This document shows, piece after piece, positions 8,747-15,288 of a DNA stretch of 23,620 nt (the stretch's first letter is position 1; each line of letters starts with the position of its first letter). Location: IMG/VR virus record IMGVR_UViG_3300032245_001447, positions 1 to 23,620 of that record. One strand, given 5' to 3'. Position numbers and translations under genes: made by a program. The notes beneath the pieces were generated by a model. That model was not told the origin of the DNA and did no database searches. It saw only the letters and a program-made list of their open reading frames with translations. The DNA is from a virus.

Positions 8747-9742
8747 TTAGGCTAAGTCTCTCATACCAAGTGGATTCTCTTTTGAGAACTTGCCCCAGTT
8801 CTTCCCGGCTTGGGCCTCAGATTTCATCGTAAAGTTTATGCCATCTCGGCCTGTGAGAGAAATGGCGAGGCATTCTTGCATGAGCTTCGCCGTGTCAGTG
8901 ACAATCCCATCTGGAACCAGCGCCAGAAAAGAGTCATGTTTATTGTTAATCGCCGGTAATGTTTTGAGTGGTCGCTCGTTGTTATAGCGGTTGACTGCGA
9001 GGTGTGTGATACAGCCCACGGTGGACTGAGGAACCCATGAGATGCCTTCCCGGATATAAGAGTCAGTAATAGTACGCTCGAACCGGCGTGGATATCCAAA
9101 CAGATTACGGAGCTGACGGTTAGTTCTAATTTGAAATTCAATTTCATCTTGCCATTCTATGATTTCTGGGAATAGGGACGCGAAGAAGCCGAGAAAAGTT
9201 TTACATTCTTGGAGACTTAAAGTCAAAGTACCGTGACTTTGCTTGAGAGTCTGAAGCTGAAAGGTCCGCTCACGCATCCTGTAGGATGAAGCGTGGCAAA
9301 CCATCTTGCCGATCTTGTATTCTTTATCTGAGGATTTGATTGCTTTGTCGAGGGGTTTCCAATCTTTGTCTTGCTTAAGTTCGGTGGGCGATAGGGATTT
9401 CCAATAGCTCGGTGATTTACCGGCGAGAGGCCATTCGTTCTGCATCTGCTCACAGAAGATATGAAGCGCGATGAAGGTATGGGGTTTGATCCCGACGTTG
9501 AAGAGTTCTCTATAGCGGCCGGGGCGCGTGAGGTTGGCGACAATAAGAGCCTCAGCGCCGCTTTGATCGCATTGCACGAATGTGTGGCCCGGCGGGGCGA
9601 TGTAAATATCAAGAGCTTCTTTGTCTGGATTCTGCAGATTCGCTCCGTAGTCGCCAAGAAATTGTCCAGAGGCGAGACGGAAGGAGCCAGTCCCGGCGAC
9701 CTTAAGTGAGGTCAGACAGTGGATGTGTGGTTGTTGGGGCAT
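8747..9742 (-). CDS. polA: Family A DNA polymerase, polymerase-domain half of a split enzyme (331 aa)
   Basis: The ORF contains only the palm and fingers of a PolA-type enzyme. It begins at the segment before motif A (HIHCLTSLKVAGTGSFRLAS and NLQNP). Motif A is CDQSGAEAL with D59 and E64, motif B is the KIGKMVCHASSYRM region around 143-155, and motif C is KHDS with H269 and D270. The exonuclease and thumb are in a separate ORF at 10600-12030. The two ORFs meet at exactly complementary positions of the family, so they probably form one enzyme from two chains. The ATG at 9742 starts three bases after the ligase stop, with no Shine-Dalgarno site, so coupling is likely. The usual motif A arginine is replaced by leucine, and motif C has Ser instead of the E. 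coli Glu. Confidence 0.85.
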   Translation of the reverse strand: MPQQPHIHCLTSLKVAGTGSFRLASGQFLGDYGANLQNPDKEALDIYIAPPGHTFVQCDQSGAEALIVANLTRPGRYRELFNVGIKPHTFIALHIFCEQMQNEWPLAGKSPSYWKSLSPTELKQDKDWKPLDKAIKSSDKEYKIGKMVCHASSYRMRERTFQLQTLKQSHGTLTLSLQECKTFLGFFASLFPEIIEWQDEIEFQIRTNRQLRNLFGYPRRFERTITDSYIREGISWVPQSTVGCITHLAVNRYNNERPLKTLPAINNKHDSFLALVPDGIVTDTAKLMQECLAISLTGRDGINFTMKSEAQAGKNWGKFSKENPLGMRDLA

Positions 9743-9745
9743 ATG

Positions 9746-10597
9746 TTAAACGTCATCGCGCCATCCGACAAACGACGCATTGAACGGGCGACCGTCGTCG
9801 GTGAGGTTGAGATATTTGATCGTTGCTTTCTTCTGGAAGTGATAGTTTGGGGTAATGAATTCCTCACGTTCCTCATCCGTAAAGCCCGTCCCGACTTCGA
9901 AGCGCACGCCCTTTGATGTGATAAACTCAAGCGCGCCCAGCTTACCTTTGCACTTGCCTTCATCAGAGACGACGCGCCCAATGCATTCGAACTCTGCGTC
10001 GAGGAAAGCCTTGCGCTTCTGCAGGTTCATCGTCGAGCGCTCCTTTGTGCCCTGTGGCATATAGGAACCGAAGACGCTCTTGAGCATTTGGCCTTCATAA
10101 GATTGATCAAGATAGTCATGATAGCACATATCCAGTTCAATCCGCGTTTTGCAGATAGACCACTGAATTGGGCGGATGTTAGCCGTCTTGCCTTTGCTAT
10201 CTGCAAAGATCTTATCAAGCAAGAGCATGCGCGTAAGAGCGTTATACTTAGGCTCTACGAGATCGAATGCACGAAACTCGATAAGTTCTGCATCCTGTCC
10301 CGGCTCGATACGAGACACAGCCACGGCGGCGTTGATCTTCTGCAGACTCATCCCGTGACAATACAACTCGCCATCGAGTATGTAATCCGTTGTGGGCGGA
10401 ATGATATGAGCAAGGACGGCATCATTCCATCGCTTCCCGTCGCGTGAATAAAAACCAGAGCCGGGAATGTACATGCATCTCAGGCCATTCAGCTTGGGCA
10501 TCGAGACGACATGACCGAACTTACTTGGGTCGTATATCCCAGCGCGCATAAAGGATGCGGCGATTTGCGGGTCTTTTTCTTTTGTATCTTTTTTCAT
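9746..10597 (-). CDS. ATP-dependent DNA ligase inserted between the two polymerase halves (283 aa)
   Basis: The nucleotidyltransferase motif I is PKLNGLR with Lys35 as the expected adenylation site (Asn replaces the common Asp of KxDG). Motif III-like DYILDGELY, motif IV-like YEGQMLK and motif V-like LQKRKAF follow in order, then a short C-terminal OB-fold-like part (ECIGRVVSDEGKCKGKLGALEF). Length fits small phage ATP-dependent ligases. I chose the ATG at 10597, two bases after the stop of the exonuclease ORF, with GGGA nine bases upstream; an in-frame GTG at 10618 is a weaker alternative. The gene sits between the exonuclease half and the polymerase half of the split DNA polymerase and probably seals nicks during phage replication. 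Confidence 0.85.
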   Translation of the reverse strand: MKKDTKEKDPQIAASFMRAGIYDPSKFGHVVSMPKLNGLRCMYIPGSGFYSRDGKRWNDAVLAHIIPPTTDYILDGELYCHGMSLQKINAAVAVSRIEPGQDAELIEFRAFDLVEPKYNALTRMLLLDKIFADSKGKTANIRPIQWSICKTRIELDMCYHDYLDQSYEGQMLKSVFGSYMPQGTKERSTMNLQKRKAFLDAEFECIGRVVSDEGKCKGKLGALEFITSKGVRFEVGTGFTDEEREEFITPNYHFQKKATIKYLNLTDDGRPFNASFVGWRDDV

Positions 10598-10599
10598 AT

Positions 10600-12030
10600 T
10601 TAATATTCCCAAATCCACTGTTGAAATCCTAGCATACCTTTCAGCTTAACCATACGACGCATCTCGAAGATCACATCAATAGCGACGTTCTTCGGATGCT
10701 TGAGTTTGATTTTATAGAGAGCATCCCCGGCGACACTCGGCGCGCCTTTGTCTGTTGTCTTCTCTGGTTTGTATTTTAGTTGTTCATGTAGGTAACGAAC
10801 GACTTGATCCGGGCTGCCGGGATTGAGGTCAAAGCCTACGAGGATCTTGAGGATGCGGTTGAGCTGTTTGTATCTCTCTTCACACTTTCTGACGATGTAT
10901 TGTCGTTTGACGGGATCGAAGTGCATTCCGTGCAGTGACATGAAGGCGTAGTCTGCGAGGGATCGACTGGCTTGATCGACCGAATCTTGAAGTCCACGGT
11001 CCCTTGAGATGAGGTCAATCTGACCATAGTAAATCTCTCGGAGGACAATAACGTCTTTAACGTTGTAAGCGCGGAGCTGCTCAAATTGTGCTCGATTGCG
11101 AGGATCAAAGTTCCCTGCTTCATCTTTATGGAAGGGTCTGTTGCTATAGATAGTTGCTTGATGGGCCAGAGACTTCTCGGCCTCAGGGAATATGCGATGC
11201 CCTGCGACCATGGTGTCATAGATATCATGGCCGAAAGGAATTTTGTAGAAGGCGGCGAGGAAGCATAGGTCAAAGAGGGCGTTGTGTATGACGACTCTTC
11301 TTTTCTTTAACTCTCTTATGAAGCGCGCAAAGAAAACCACACCCACATTAAGATTGCCGCCCCAATCGTACACAGGAACAGAATAAACAGGACTCTCTCC
11401 GCACGCGATGGCGAGGCACGTAAGGGTGTTGGTCTTAGGATGAGTCTCGATGTCGAAGAAGATAGGGCCGTCGTAGTCGAAGACACTTGTGCATTCGGCT
11501 GCTCTTTGGCAGATGACGGTTTGTGGTTCAGGTTGAACTTTTTCGGGGTCATAAGTTAGGAGTTTCTTGATGTCTTGTGCGAACCAAAAGCTGTAGTTAC
11601 TGCGCTTCGTCGGGGATGTGCTCTTGCCATCGTCTTTATCTAGGATGTCTTCGCCGTCATTGTCTCCCTCCAAAGCGTCTTCCATGCCCCATGCGTCGAC
11701 GCAGTCTTGAGGCCAGTAAGTAACGATGTATTGGGTTTTGTTTGGAGAGAGATAGACGACGCCGCGAAAGGCGTCTAGGGTTTTTCCTTTAGCTGCTGGT
11801 AGATAATCAAGGCTTTTAGCTCCGGCGAATATGATCTTTGTGATGCCGCTTGGTTTGTTTGCGCCTTTGAAGAAGTCGTCGGCGAAGGTGACGAAGACTT
11901 GCTCCGAAGAATCAAGATCAATGGCGTGAGCAGCAAGAACAGAACGAACGAAATCACCAGCAGGGCCAAGCAGTATTCCGTTGTTTTCTTTATCAAAGCG
12001 CGAAGGTCCATGGAGAACGAGGGCTATCAT
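10600..12030 (-). CDS. DNA polymerase exonuclease half with an N-terminal UDG-like domain (476 aa)
   Basis: Residues 1 to about 165 resemble a family 4/5 uracil-DNA glycosylase fold: HGPSRFDKENNGILLGPAG, then IIFAGAKSLDYL, RGVVY, TYWPQDC and FAQDIKKLL. The catalytic motifs look degenerate (WPQ where HPS is expected). A DEDD 3'-5' exonuclease follows: Exo I FFDIETH (D193, E195), Exo II VIHNALFDL (D254) and Exo III YNVKD (D326). The last part (NPGSPDQVVRYL to RMVKLKGML) matches the thumb and palm start of family A polymerases, and the ORF stops there. The rest of the polymerase is at 8747-9742. The ATG at 12030 has no Shine-Dalgarno site and follows a 158-base gap with three hairpins. Confidence 0.8.
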   Translation of the reverse strand: MIALVLHGPSRFDKENNGILLGPAGDFVRSVLAAHAIDLDSSEQVFVTFADDFFKGANKPSGITKIIFAGAKSLDYLPAAKGKTLDAFRGVVYLSPNKTQYIVTYWPQDCVDAWGMEDALEGDNDGEDILDKDDGKSTSPTKRSNYSFWFAQDIKKLLTYDPEKVQPEPQTVICQRAAECTSVFDYDGPIFFDIETHPKTNTLTCLAIACGESPVYSVPVYDWGGNLNVGVVFFARFIRELKKRRVVIHNALFDLCFLAAFYKIPFGHDIYDTMVAGHRIFPEAEKSLAHQATIYSNRPFHKDEAGNFDPRNRAQFEQLRAYNVKDVIVLREIYYGQIDLISRDRGLQDSVDQASRSLADYAFMSLHGMHFDPVKRQYIVRKCEERYKQLNRILKILVGFDLNPGSPDQVVRYLHEQLKYKPEKTTDKGAPSVAGDALYKIKLKHPKNVAIDVIFEMRRMVKLKGMLGFQQWIWEY

Positions 12031-12045
12031 TAGGTGGTTAATTTA

Positions 12046-12080
12046 AGAGAAAAGAAAAGGCAGACTATTTCCGGTCTGCC
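12046..12080 (-). terminator. Intrinsic terminator upstream of the polymerase exonuclease gene
   Basis: On the minus strand GGCAGAC and GTCTGCC (12074-12080 and 12059-12065) form a 7-bp perfect stem around an 8-base loop, followed directly by TTTTCTTTTCTC. It is only 16 bases before the ATG of the polymerase exonuclease gene, so it should limit how much transcription from the ssDNA-binding gene reaches the polymerase. Confidence 0.75.
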
Positions 12081-12107
12081 AGCGGGCGAGTTGGGATGTA
12101 TGTCTTG

Positions 12108-12149
12108 AGGAAAGAAACCTCTTAGAAAGTCTCGCTTCTCTCTAAGAGG
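12108..12149 (-). terminator. Second hairpin with T-rich tail in the same gap
   Basis: CCTCTTAGA (12141-12149 on the minus strand) pairs perfectly with TCTAAGAGG (12118-12126) around a 14-base loop, followed by TTTCTTTCC. It resembles an intrinsic terminator with a weaker tail, in tandem with the stronger one at 12046-12080. Confidence 0.55.
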
Positions 12150-12154
12150 CGCGT

Positions 12155-12188
12155 GTCTCTGTGATAGCAACCACTCTATCTCTGAGAC
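12155..12188 (-). other. Stop-proximal hairpin after the ssDNA-binding gene
   Basis: GTCTC and GAGAC form an outer stem and GATAG and CTATC an inner stem, separated by a symmetric 3-base internal loop, with an 8-base apical loop. It begins at the base after the stop codon of the upstream gene and has no T tract. It may protect the 3' end of the abundant upstream transcript. That role is inferred. Confidence 0.5.
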
Positions 12189-12707
12189 TTAGAAGTTATC
12201 GGCAAGCGGCGAGGCAGCGCCTTTGACTTGAGAGAAGTCAAACTGGGTGTTGTAGCGCTTGATGATGGCCTCGCCATTCTCGTCGCGCTTGGCGAACTTG
12301 AGATCGCGGGAGTTCGACGGGTCATCGCTCACGTACTCAGGCTGCGACTGGACGAGCATGTTGAAGGCTTGGCCTTCGAGCGATTTGAGCGCATCAGAAA
12401 CGTCAATGTCGTTGTAGTCTTCGGGCAGACCATCATACAGACCAGTCACTTGCAGCGGCGTGGCGAGAAGTTCCAGCGCAGAGTCAACGCCGTTCTTGTT
12501 CTCAAGCATGATGTACATATTGCCCTTTGCACCGAGGGTCTTATAGGTCGTACCGGCGGCGGTGGCGGTCTCGGGCGCAACGATCTCGCACTCACAGACA
12601 ACCATCTTGAAACCCTTCGCGCTCTGGCGAGTCTCGGTCTTGTGGACGAGAACCTTATAGACGTTGGCGGGGATGAATCCGAGCTTGACTTCAGTACCTT
12701 TTTTCAT
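12189..12707 (-). CDS. Putative phage single-stranded DNA-binding protein (172 aa)
   Basis: The N-terminal half reads as an OB-fold-like beta domain (GFIPANVYKVLVHKTETRQSAK and FKMVVCECEIVAPE), followed by a middle region with ALELLATPLQVTGLYDGLP and a charged C-terminal tail ending SPLADNF, comparable to the flexible tails of SSB proteins. It resembles DUF669-type and other phage ssDNA-binding proteins encoded beside Sak4-like recombinases. A RecA-fold ATPase is two genes upstream and the DNA polymerase is directly downstream. The ATG at 12707 follows an A-rich leader with no Shine-Dalgarno site. A candidate sigma-54 promoter lies 50 bases upstream and would give a leader of about 38 bases. 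Identification rests on fold impression and context, not on a diagnostic motif. Confidence 0.55.
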   Translation of the reverse strand: MKKGTEVKLGFIPANVYKVLVHKTETRQSAKGFKMVVCECEIVAPETATAAGTTYKTLGAKGNMYIMLENKNGVDSALELLATPLQVTGLYDGLPEDYNDIDVSDALKSLEGQAFNMLVQSQPEYVSDDPSNSRDLKFAKRDENGEAIIKRYNTQFDFSQVKGAASPLADNF

Positions 12708-12756
12708 TTTATGTTTTATGTTTTATTGTTAATCTAACACCGACAAATGGGAGGGA

Positions 12757-12771
12757 GCTTTCTGTGGGCCA
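12757..12771 (-). promoter_or_regulatory. Candidate sigma-54 promoter for the ssDNA-binding gene
   Basis: Minus strand TGGCCCACAGAAAGC followed by TCCCTCC, with GG-N10-GC spacing. It lies in the 68-base gap before the ssDNA-binding gene. Its upstream flank GAGCCTAAACTT includes the stop codon of the preceding gene and parallels the flank of the site at 8729. Confidence 0.6.
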
Positions 12772-12775
12772 AAGT

Positions 12776-13021
12776 TTAGGCTCTGTTTTTGAGGACATGA
12801 TCAATCGTTACTTCGATCATCTTATCTGTGGAATATTGAAAGTCATACTCTCTGACGAGTTGCGTTGCATTAGAGAGAAGACCTTCGTAGTTATTGACTT
12901 CGAAGTTATAGACATATCCGTTAACGCTGCCGTTAGAGTTCTGCTTGACTTTAATAACCAAGCGGATCTCGGCTTCTTGTTCAGGATATTGTTTATCGTT
13001 GGATTCAATTTGTTCGTTCAT
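12776..13021 (-). CDS. Small acidic protein of unknown function (81 aa)
   Basis: The ATG at 13021 starts four bases after the stop of the RecA-like ATPase gene. The frame is open to a TTG further upstream but that would overlap the ATPase gene. The protein has an acidic, polar N-terminus (MNEQIESNDKQYPEQEAE) and a beta-rich core (IRLVIKVKQNSNGSVNGYVYNF, then MIEVTIDHVL). I recognise no family. Its place between a Sak4-like ATPase and a likely ssDNA-binding protein suggests a recombination or replication accessory, which is inference from neighbours. Confidence 0.55.
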   Translation of the reverse strand: MNEQIESNDKQYPEQEAEIRLVIKVKQNSNGSVNGYVYNFEVNNYEGLLSNATQLVREYDFQYSTDKMIEVTIDHVLKNRA

Positions 13022-13025
13022 AATA

Positions 13026-13736
13026 TTAGGGTTTAGCAAGTTCAACTGCAATTTTGTTTAATGCCTTCACAACACAATTCTCCATGGGATTAGGCAAGCC
13101 CCAGAAGATAGGAGTCTTCGCGGTCGTGACGCCGTCGGTCTGCGTGGCGAAGAAATATTGGATCGTGTCGCTGCCTTTTTCTTTTTTAGCATAGACAGAC
13201 CACACAGCAAGACATTCAGACTCGATGCCTTTGTTTGCCCACTCTTTACCTTGGACATACAAGCGGCGGCGAGTTGTCATGCTGCCGTCGAGGCCTTGGA
13301 TTGGGACAATTTCCTCTAACCCAGTGATGATGACAGTCTTGTCCAGCGATTTGAGATTGGTGCACAAAGTCTGGATGCCGTCGTTGTAGTTCTTCCAGAT
13401 ATCGAAGCCCTTGTACATCATTTCGCACTTGACCTGAAGCTGATCAATCGCGGCAGTGATTGAGTCGATGACGACTAAGTCCTTAGAAGGATCTTTCTTT
13501 ACCTTATTCAACTCAACAGTGAGCTTATCGTAGCTGTCGATCGGCACAACGAGCTTCTCGTCGCGCACACGAAACGGCATACCCTTTCGCTCGGCGTCGA
13601 AGATAACGGTGCGTGCAGGATCTACGTTGCGGAATGATGTAGACTTACCGGCGCCGCTCGGGCCAACGAGTGCGATCAGAGTCTTGGGCCATTTTGGATT
13701 TTGTTTTTCTACAGGGGATGTTTGTTGTGTTTCCAT
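13026..13736 (-). CDS. Sak4-like RecA-fold ATPase (236 aa)
   Basis: The Walker A motif is GPSGAGKST (25-33), followed by VIFDAER and a Walker B DLVVIDS (86-92). Later come the IWKNYNDGIQTLC and TVIITGLEE stretches and an arginine-rich RRRLYVQG. These features fit the phage AAA_24/Sak4 group, RecA-like ATPases that help anneal or pair single strands, often together with a phage SSB. The length is typical. It lies between a RecB-like nuclease and a likely ssDNA-binding protein, a coherent recombination set. The ATG at 13736 follows an A-rich leader with no Shine-Dalgarno site. A candidate sigma-54 site lies about 160 bases upstream inside the nuclease gene. Confidence 0.75.
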   Translation of the reverse strand: METQQTSPVEKQNPKWPKTLIALVGPSGAGKSTSFRNVDPARTVIFDAERKGMPFRVRDEKLVVPIDSYDKLTVELNKVKKDPSKDLVVIDSITAAIDQLQVKCEMMYKGFDIWKNYNDGIQTLCTNLKSLDKTVIITGLEEIVPIQGLDGSMTTRRRLYVQGKEWANKGIESECLAVWSVYAKKEKGSDTIQYFFATQTDGVTTAKTPIFWGLPNPMENCVVKALNKIAVELAKP

Positions 13737-13756
13737 TTTATTTAAGCTTGGCTACA

Positions 13757-14683
13757 TTACCAAGAAAGTGGTTCATACTTCACGATGTCGCACTCAGAGA
13801 GGAAGAGTTCGATCTGCGTGGAGTTGTCTGCAAAGCAGAGACGTTTGAACGGACAAGAAGGGCAAGAGTTAGTGAGCTTGCCACTAGGAGGCGGAAGCTT
13901 ATCGTGGGCCATAGCTTGGTTGATATGCTTAGAGAAAAGCTCGATTCTTTGTTTTAACTCGCCACCGAACTCTTCAAGCTGCTCGGCGGAGAAACTCCAA
14001 TCGGGGCCGGTGCGCCATGCTGGGGCTGGCAGAGAGATCTGGACGACAAGAGTGCGAATCACCATGCGGCGATACCACGCAGCGTTGGCGTAGTTGATAT
14101 CGTCTTTGAATATCTCATAAGCAAAACGCTGGAAGATATAGTAATAGAAAGAGAACTGCGTGTCGCCTTCGTAGCCCGCGACCGCGTCTTTGAATGCGTA
14201 CTTGCGCGTCGTCTTATAGTCTGTGATCTGAAGGATTCCCGCTGGGGTTATGCTGAGAAGATCGACAGTGCCGACATAGGCAAAGGCGGGATGCTCTACG
14301 ATAGGAAAGTTGAAGTGAAACTCAGCCCCGCGATTGTCACCGAATTTCAAAGGCGTTGGGAGTTGTTGAAGAGGTGCGGCCGTCAGGGCTTTCTTGATCT
14401 GATCTTGATCTTTGTTCGGCAGGTTCTTTTCCTTTGCTGCTTTGAACGCTTCGAGACAGGCGTCTTGCCACTTCTCTCCGCTGCGGTCGAAGGCAATGTT
14501 CTCTGCGAACTTGTGAATGATCTTGCCGACGGTGAGTGCAGTGATGTCTTCTTTAGGTTTGAGGCCAAGGAAGACTGTAAGAAACCAGCGGCGCGGACAA
14601 GCTGAGATCTTTAGGCCAGATGCGTTGATTGGGATGACGGCGGGAATGCCTTCATGAGGGAGGTCTTTGTAGGATAGTTGCAT
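13757..14683 (-). CDS. RecB/Cas4-like PD-(D/E)XK nuclease with Fe-S cysteines (308 aa)
   Basis: The PD-(D/E)XK core is visible: H57 in GKIIHKFAE, D141 in GTVDLL, D155 and K157 in ITDYKTTRK, and a QxxxY motif at Q176-Y180. Cys29 (ACPRRW) and Cys274, Cys277 and Cys283 (CPSCPFKRLC) are placed like the four ligands of the iron-sulphur cluster in Cas4 and AddB-type nucleases. Phage members act as 5'-3' or end-processing exonucleases in recombination and replication. The downstream RecA-like ATPase and ssDNA-binding gene support this. The ATG at 14683 has an A-rich leader and a candidate sigma-54 promoter 46 bases upstream. Another promoter-like site lies inside the gene at 13897-13911. Confidence 0.8.
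   Translation of the reverse strand: MQLSYKDLPHEGIPAVIPINASGLKISACPRRWFLTVFLGLKPKEDITALTVGKIIHKFAENIAFDRSGEKWQDACLEAFKAAKEKNLPNKDQDQIKKALTAAPLQQLPTPLKFGDNRGAEFHFNFPIVEHPAFAYVGTVDLLSITPAGILQITDYKTTRKYAFKDAVAGYEGDTQFSFYYYIFQRFAYEIFKDDINYANAAWYRRMVIRTLVVQISLPAPAWRTGPDWSFSAEQLEEFGGELKQRIELFSKHINQAMAHDKLPPPSGKLTNSCPSCPFKRLCFADNSTQIELFLSECDIVKYEPLSW
13897..13911 (-). promoter_or_regulatory. Sigma-54-like site inside the nuclease gene
   Basis: Minus strand TGGCCCACGATAAGC followed by TTCCGCC closely matches the intergenic elements at 8729 and 12757 and keeps GG-N10-GC spacing. It is in coding sequence, so it could be chance, but the shared TGGCCCA and AAGCT-CC parts go beyond the core. It could supply the RecA-like gene about 150 bases downstream. 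Confidence 0.4.
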
Positions 14684-14728
14684 TTTTTGATTGAGTGATT
14701 TGAGGGAGAAAAGAGAAGGGCTTTTTAG

Positions 14729-14743
14729 GCTAACCCCAAGCCA
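14729..14743 (-). promoter_or_regulatory. Candidate sigma-54 promoter for the nuclease gene
   Basis: Minus strand TGGCTTGGGGTTAGC has the GG-N10-GC core in the 65-base gap before the nuclease gene. The 5' flank GAGCTAACAGTT resembles the flanks of the sites at 8729 and 12757, and the 3' flank includes a CTCCCTC further down. Transcription would begin near 14717, giving a leader of about 34 bases. Confidence 0.5.
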
Positions 14744-14748
14744 AACTG

Positions 14749-15189
14749 TTAGCTCATCCTGCTGTTCGAGGCGGGCGCCTCACAGTCGCACTTAGCCCTT
14801 TGCTTGAGTTTATATACGCGCTGCTCGCTCTCGTCGGCCAGGCCTTGGAGGAAGTTCAGCGTGCCGCTTGAAGATCCTTTGCAACAAGAGTCGATTTCTT
14901 TTTGCACGCGGGTCTCGATCTCAAGGAAGATGTTGGGCCACTTGTCAATAGGTTCCAGATCACAGAACCATTTGGCCAGATCGGCAGCTTGAATATTTCC
15001 GCCTGAGATATCACACTTCTCGCCCAGTCCGATCATGCGCTCGATGACAGAGTCATAAGCTTCTTCGTAGGTGCCATAGAGTTCTCCAAGATACTCATGA
15101 TCCTCGAAGAACGTTGGGCCTTGAACGGTATTGTGTTTCTCGTGCGCGGTAAGTTGGGCCGCCCGGAATAATGTAGCTAAGTTATGCAT
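14749..15189 (-). CDS. Dps-like ferritin-fold protein (146 aa)
   Basis: The segment EKHNTVQGPTFFEDHE followed by LGELYGTYEEAYDSVIERMIGLG parallels the Dps signature HWNVxGPxFxxxHE...D...AER. Taking the first His as ligand one, the second His is at +12, and Asp and Glu follow that at +15 and +19, exactly the spacing of H51, H63, D78 and E82 in E. coli Dps. The equivalent of D67 is Gly. The helical C-terminus (EIETRVQKEID and FLQGLADESEQRVYKLKQR) fits a four-helix bundle. A cysteine-bearing tail follows (CDCEAPAS). Such proteins bind or oxidise iron and may protect DNA. The ATG at 15189 has an A-rich leader and follows a large stem-loop. Confidence 0.65.
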   Translation of the reverse strand: MHNLATLFRAAQLTAHEKHNTVQGPTFFEDHEYLGELYGTYEEAYDSVIERMIGLGEKCDISGGNIQAADLAKWFCDLEPIDKWPNIFLEIETRVQKEIDSCCKGSSSGTLNFLQGLADESEQRVYKLKQRAKCDCEAPASNSRMS

Positions 15190-15207
15190 TGTTTTATAGA
15201 TAAAGAA

Positions 15208-15284
15208 AAGCTACTCGGCGCGTCGTCCACAGGGAAAACCATAACCTGCTGCAAGAACAGCTTGCATAACGCACCGAGTAGCTT
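15208..15284 (-). terminator. Long stem with internal hairpins: terminator or structured RNA
   Basis: Arms at 15270-15284 and 15208-15222 pair over 15 bases with a single G-U. Between them lies a 6-bp hairpin (TGCAAG/CTTGCA, 15250-15266) and a possible second short stem (CAGG/CCTG), giving a three-way-junction shape. The minus strand continues TTCTTTATC after the stem. It begins a few bases after the stop of the NUMOD1-like gene and ends just before the leader of the Dps-like gene. It most likely ends transcription, but the branched interior is more elaborate than a simple terminator needs. Confidence 0.55.
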
Positions 15285-15288
15285 AAAG

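Noticed and set aside
9642-9656. TGGC-N8-AGC match on the minus strand inside the polymerase-domain gene
   Set aside because: It is within well conserved coding sequence (GDYGAN), flanks do not resemble the other sites, and there is no gene start nearby. One or so such matches are expected by chance.
12031-12188. A tRNA gene in the hairpin-rich gap
   Set aside because: The stems are separate hairpins; no cloverleaf, T-loop GTTCGA-like sequence or acceptor stem can be arranged from them.
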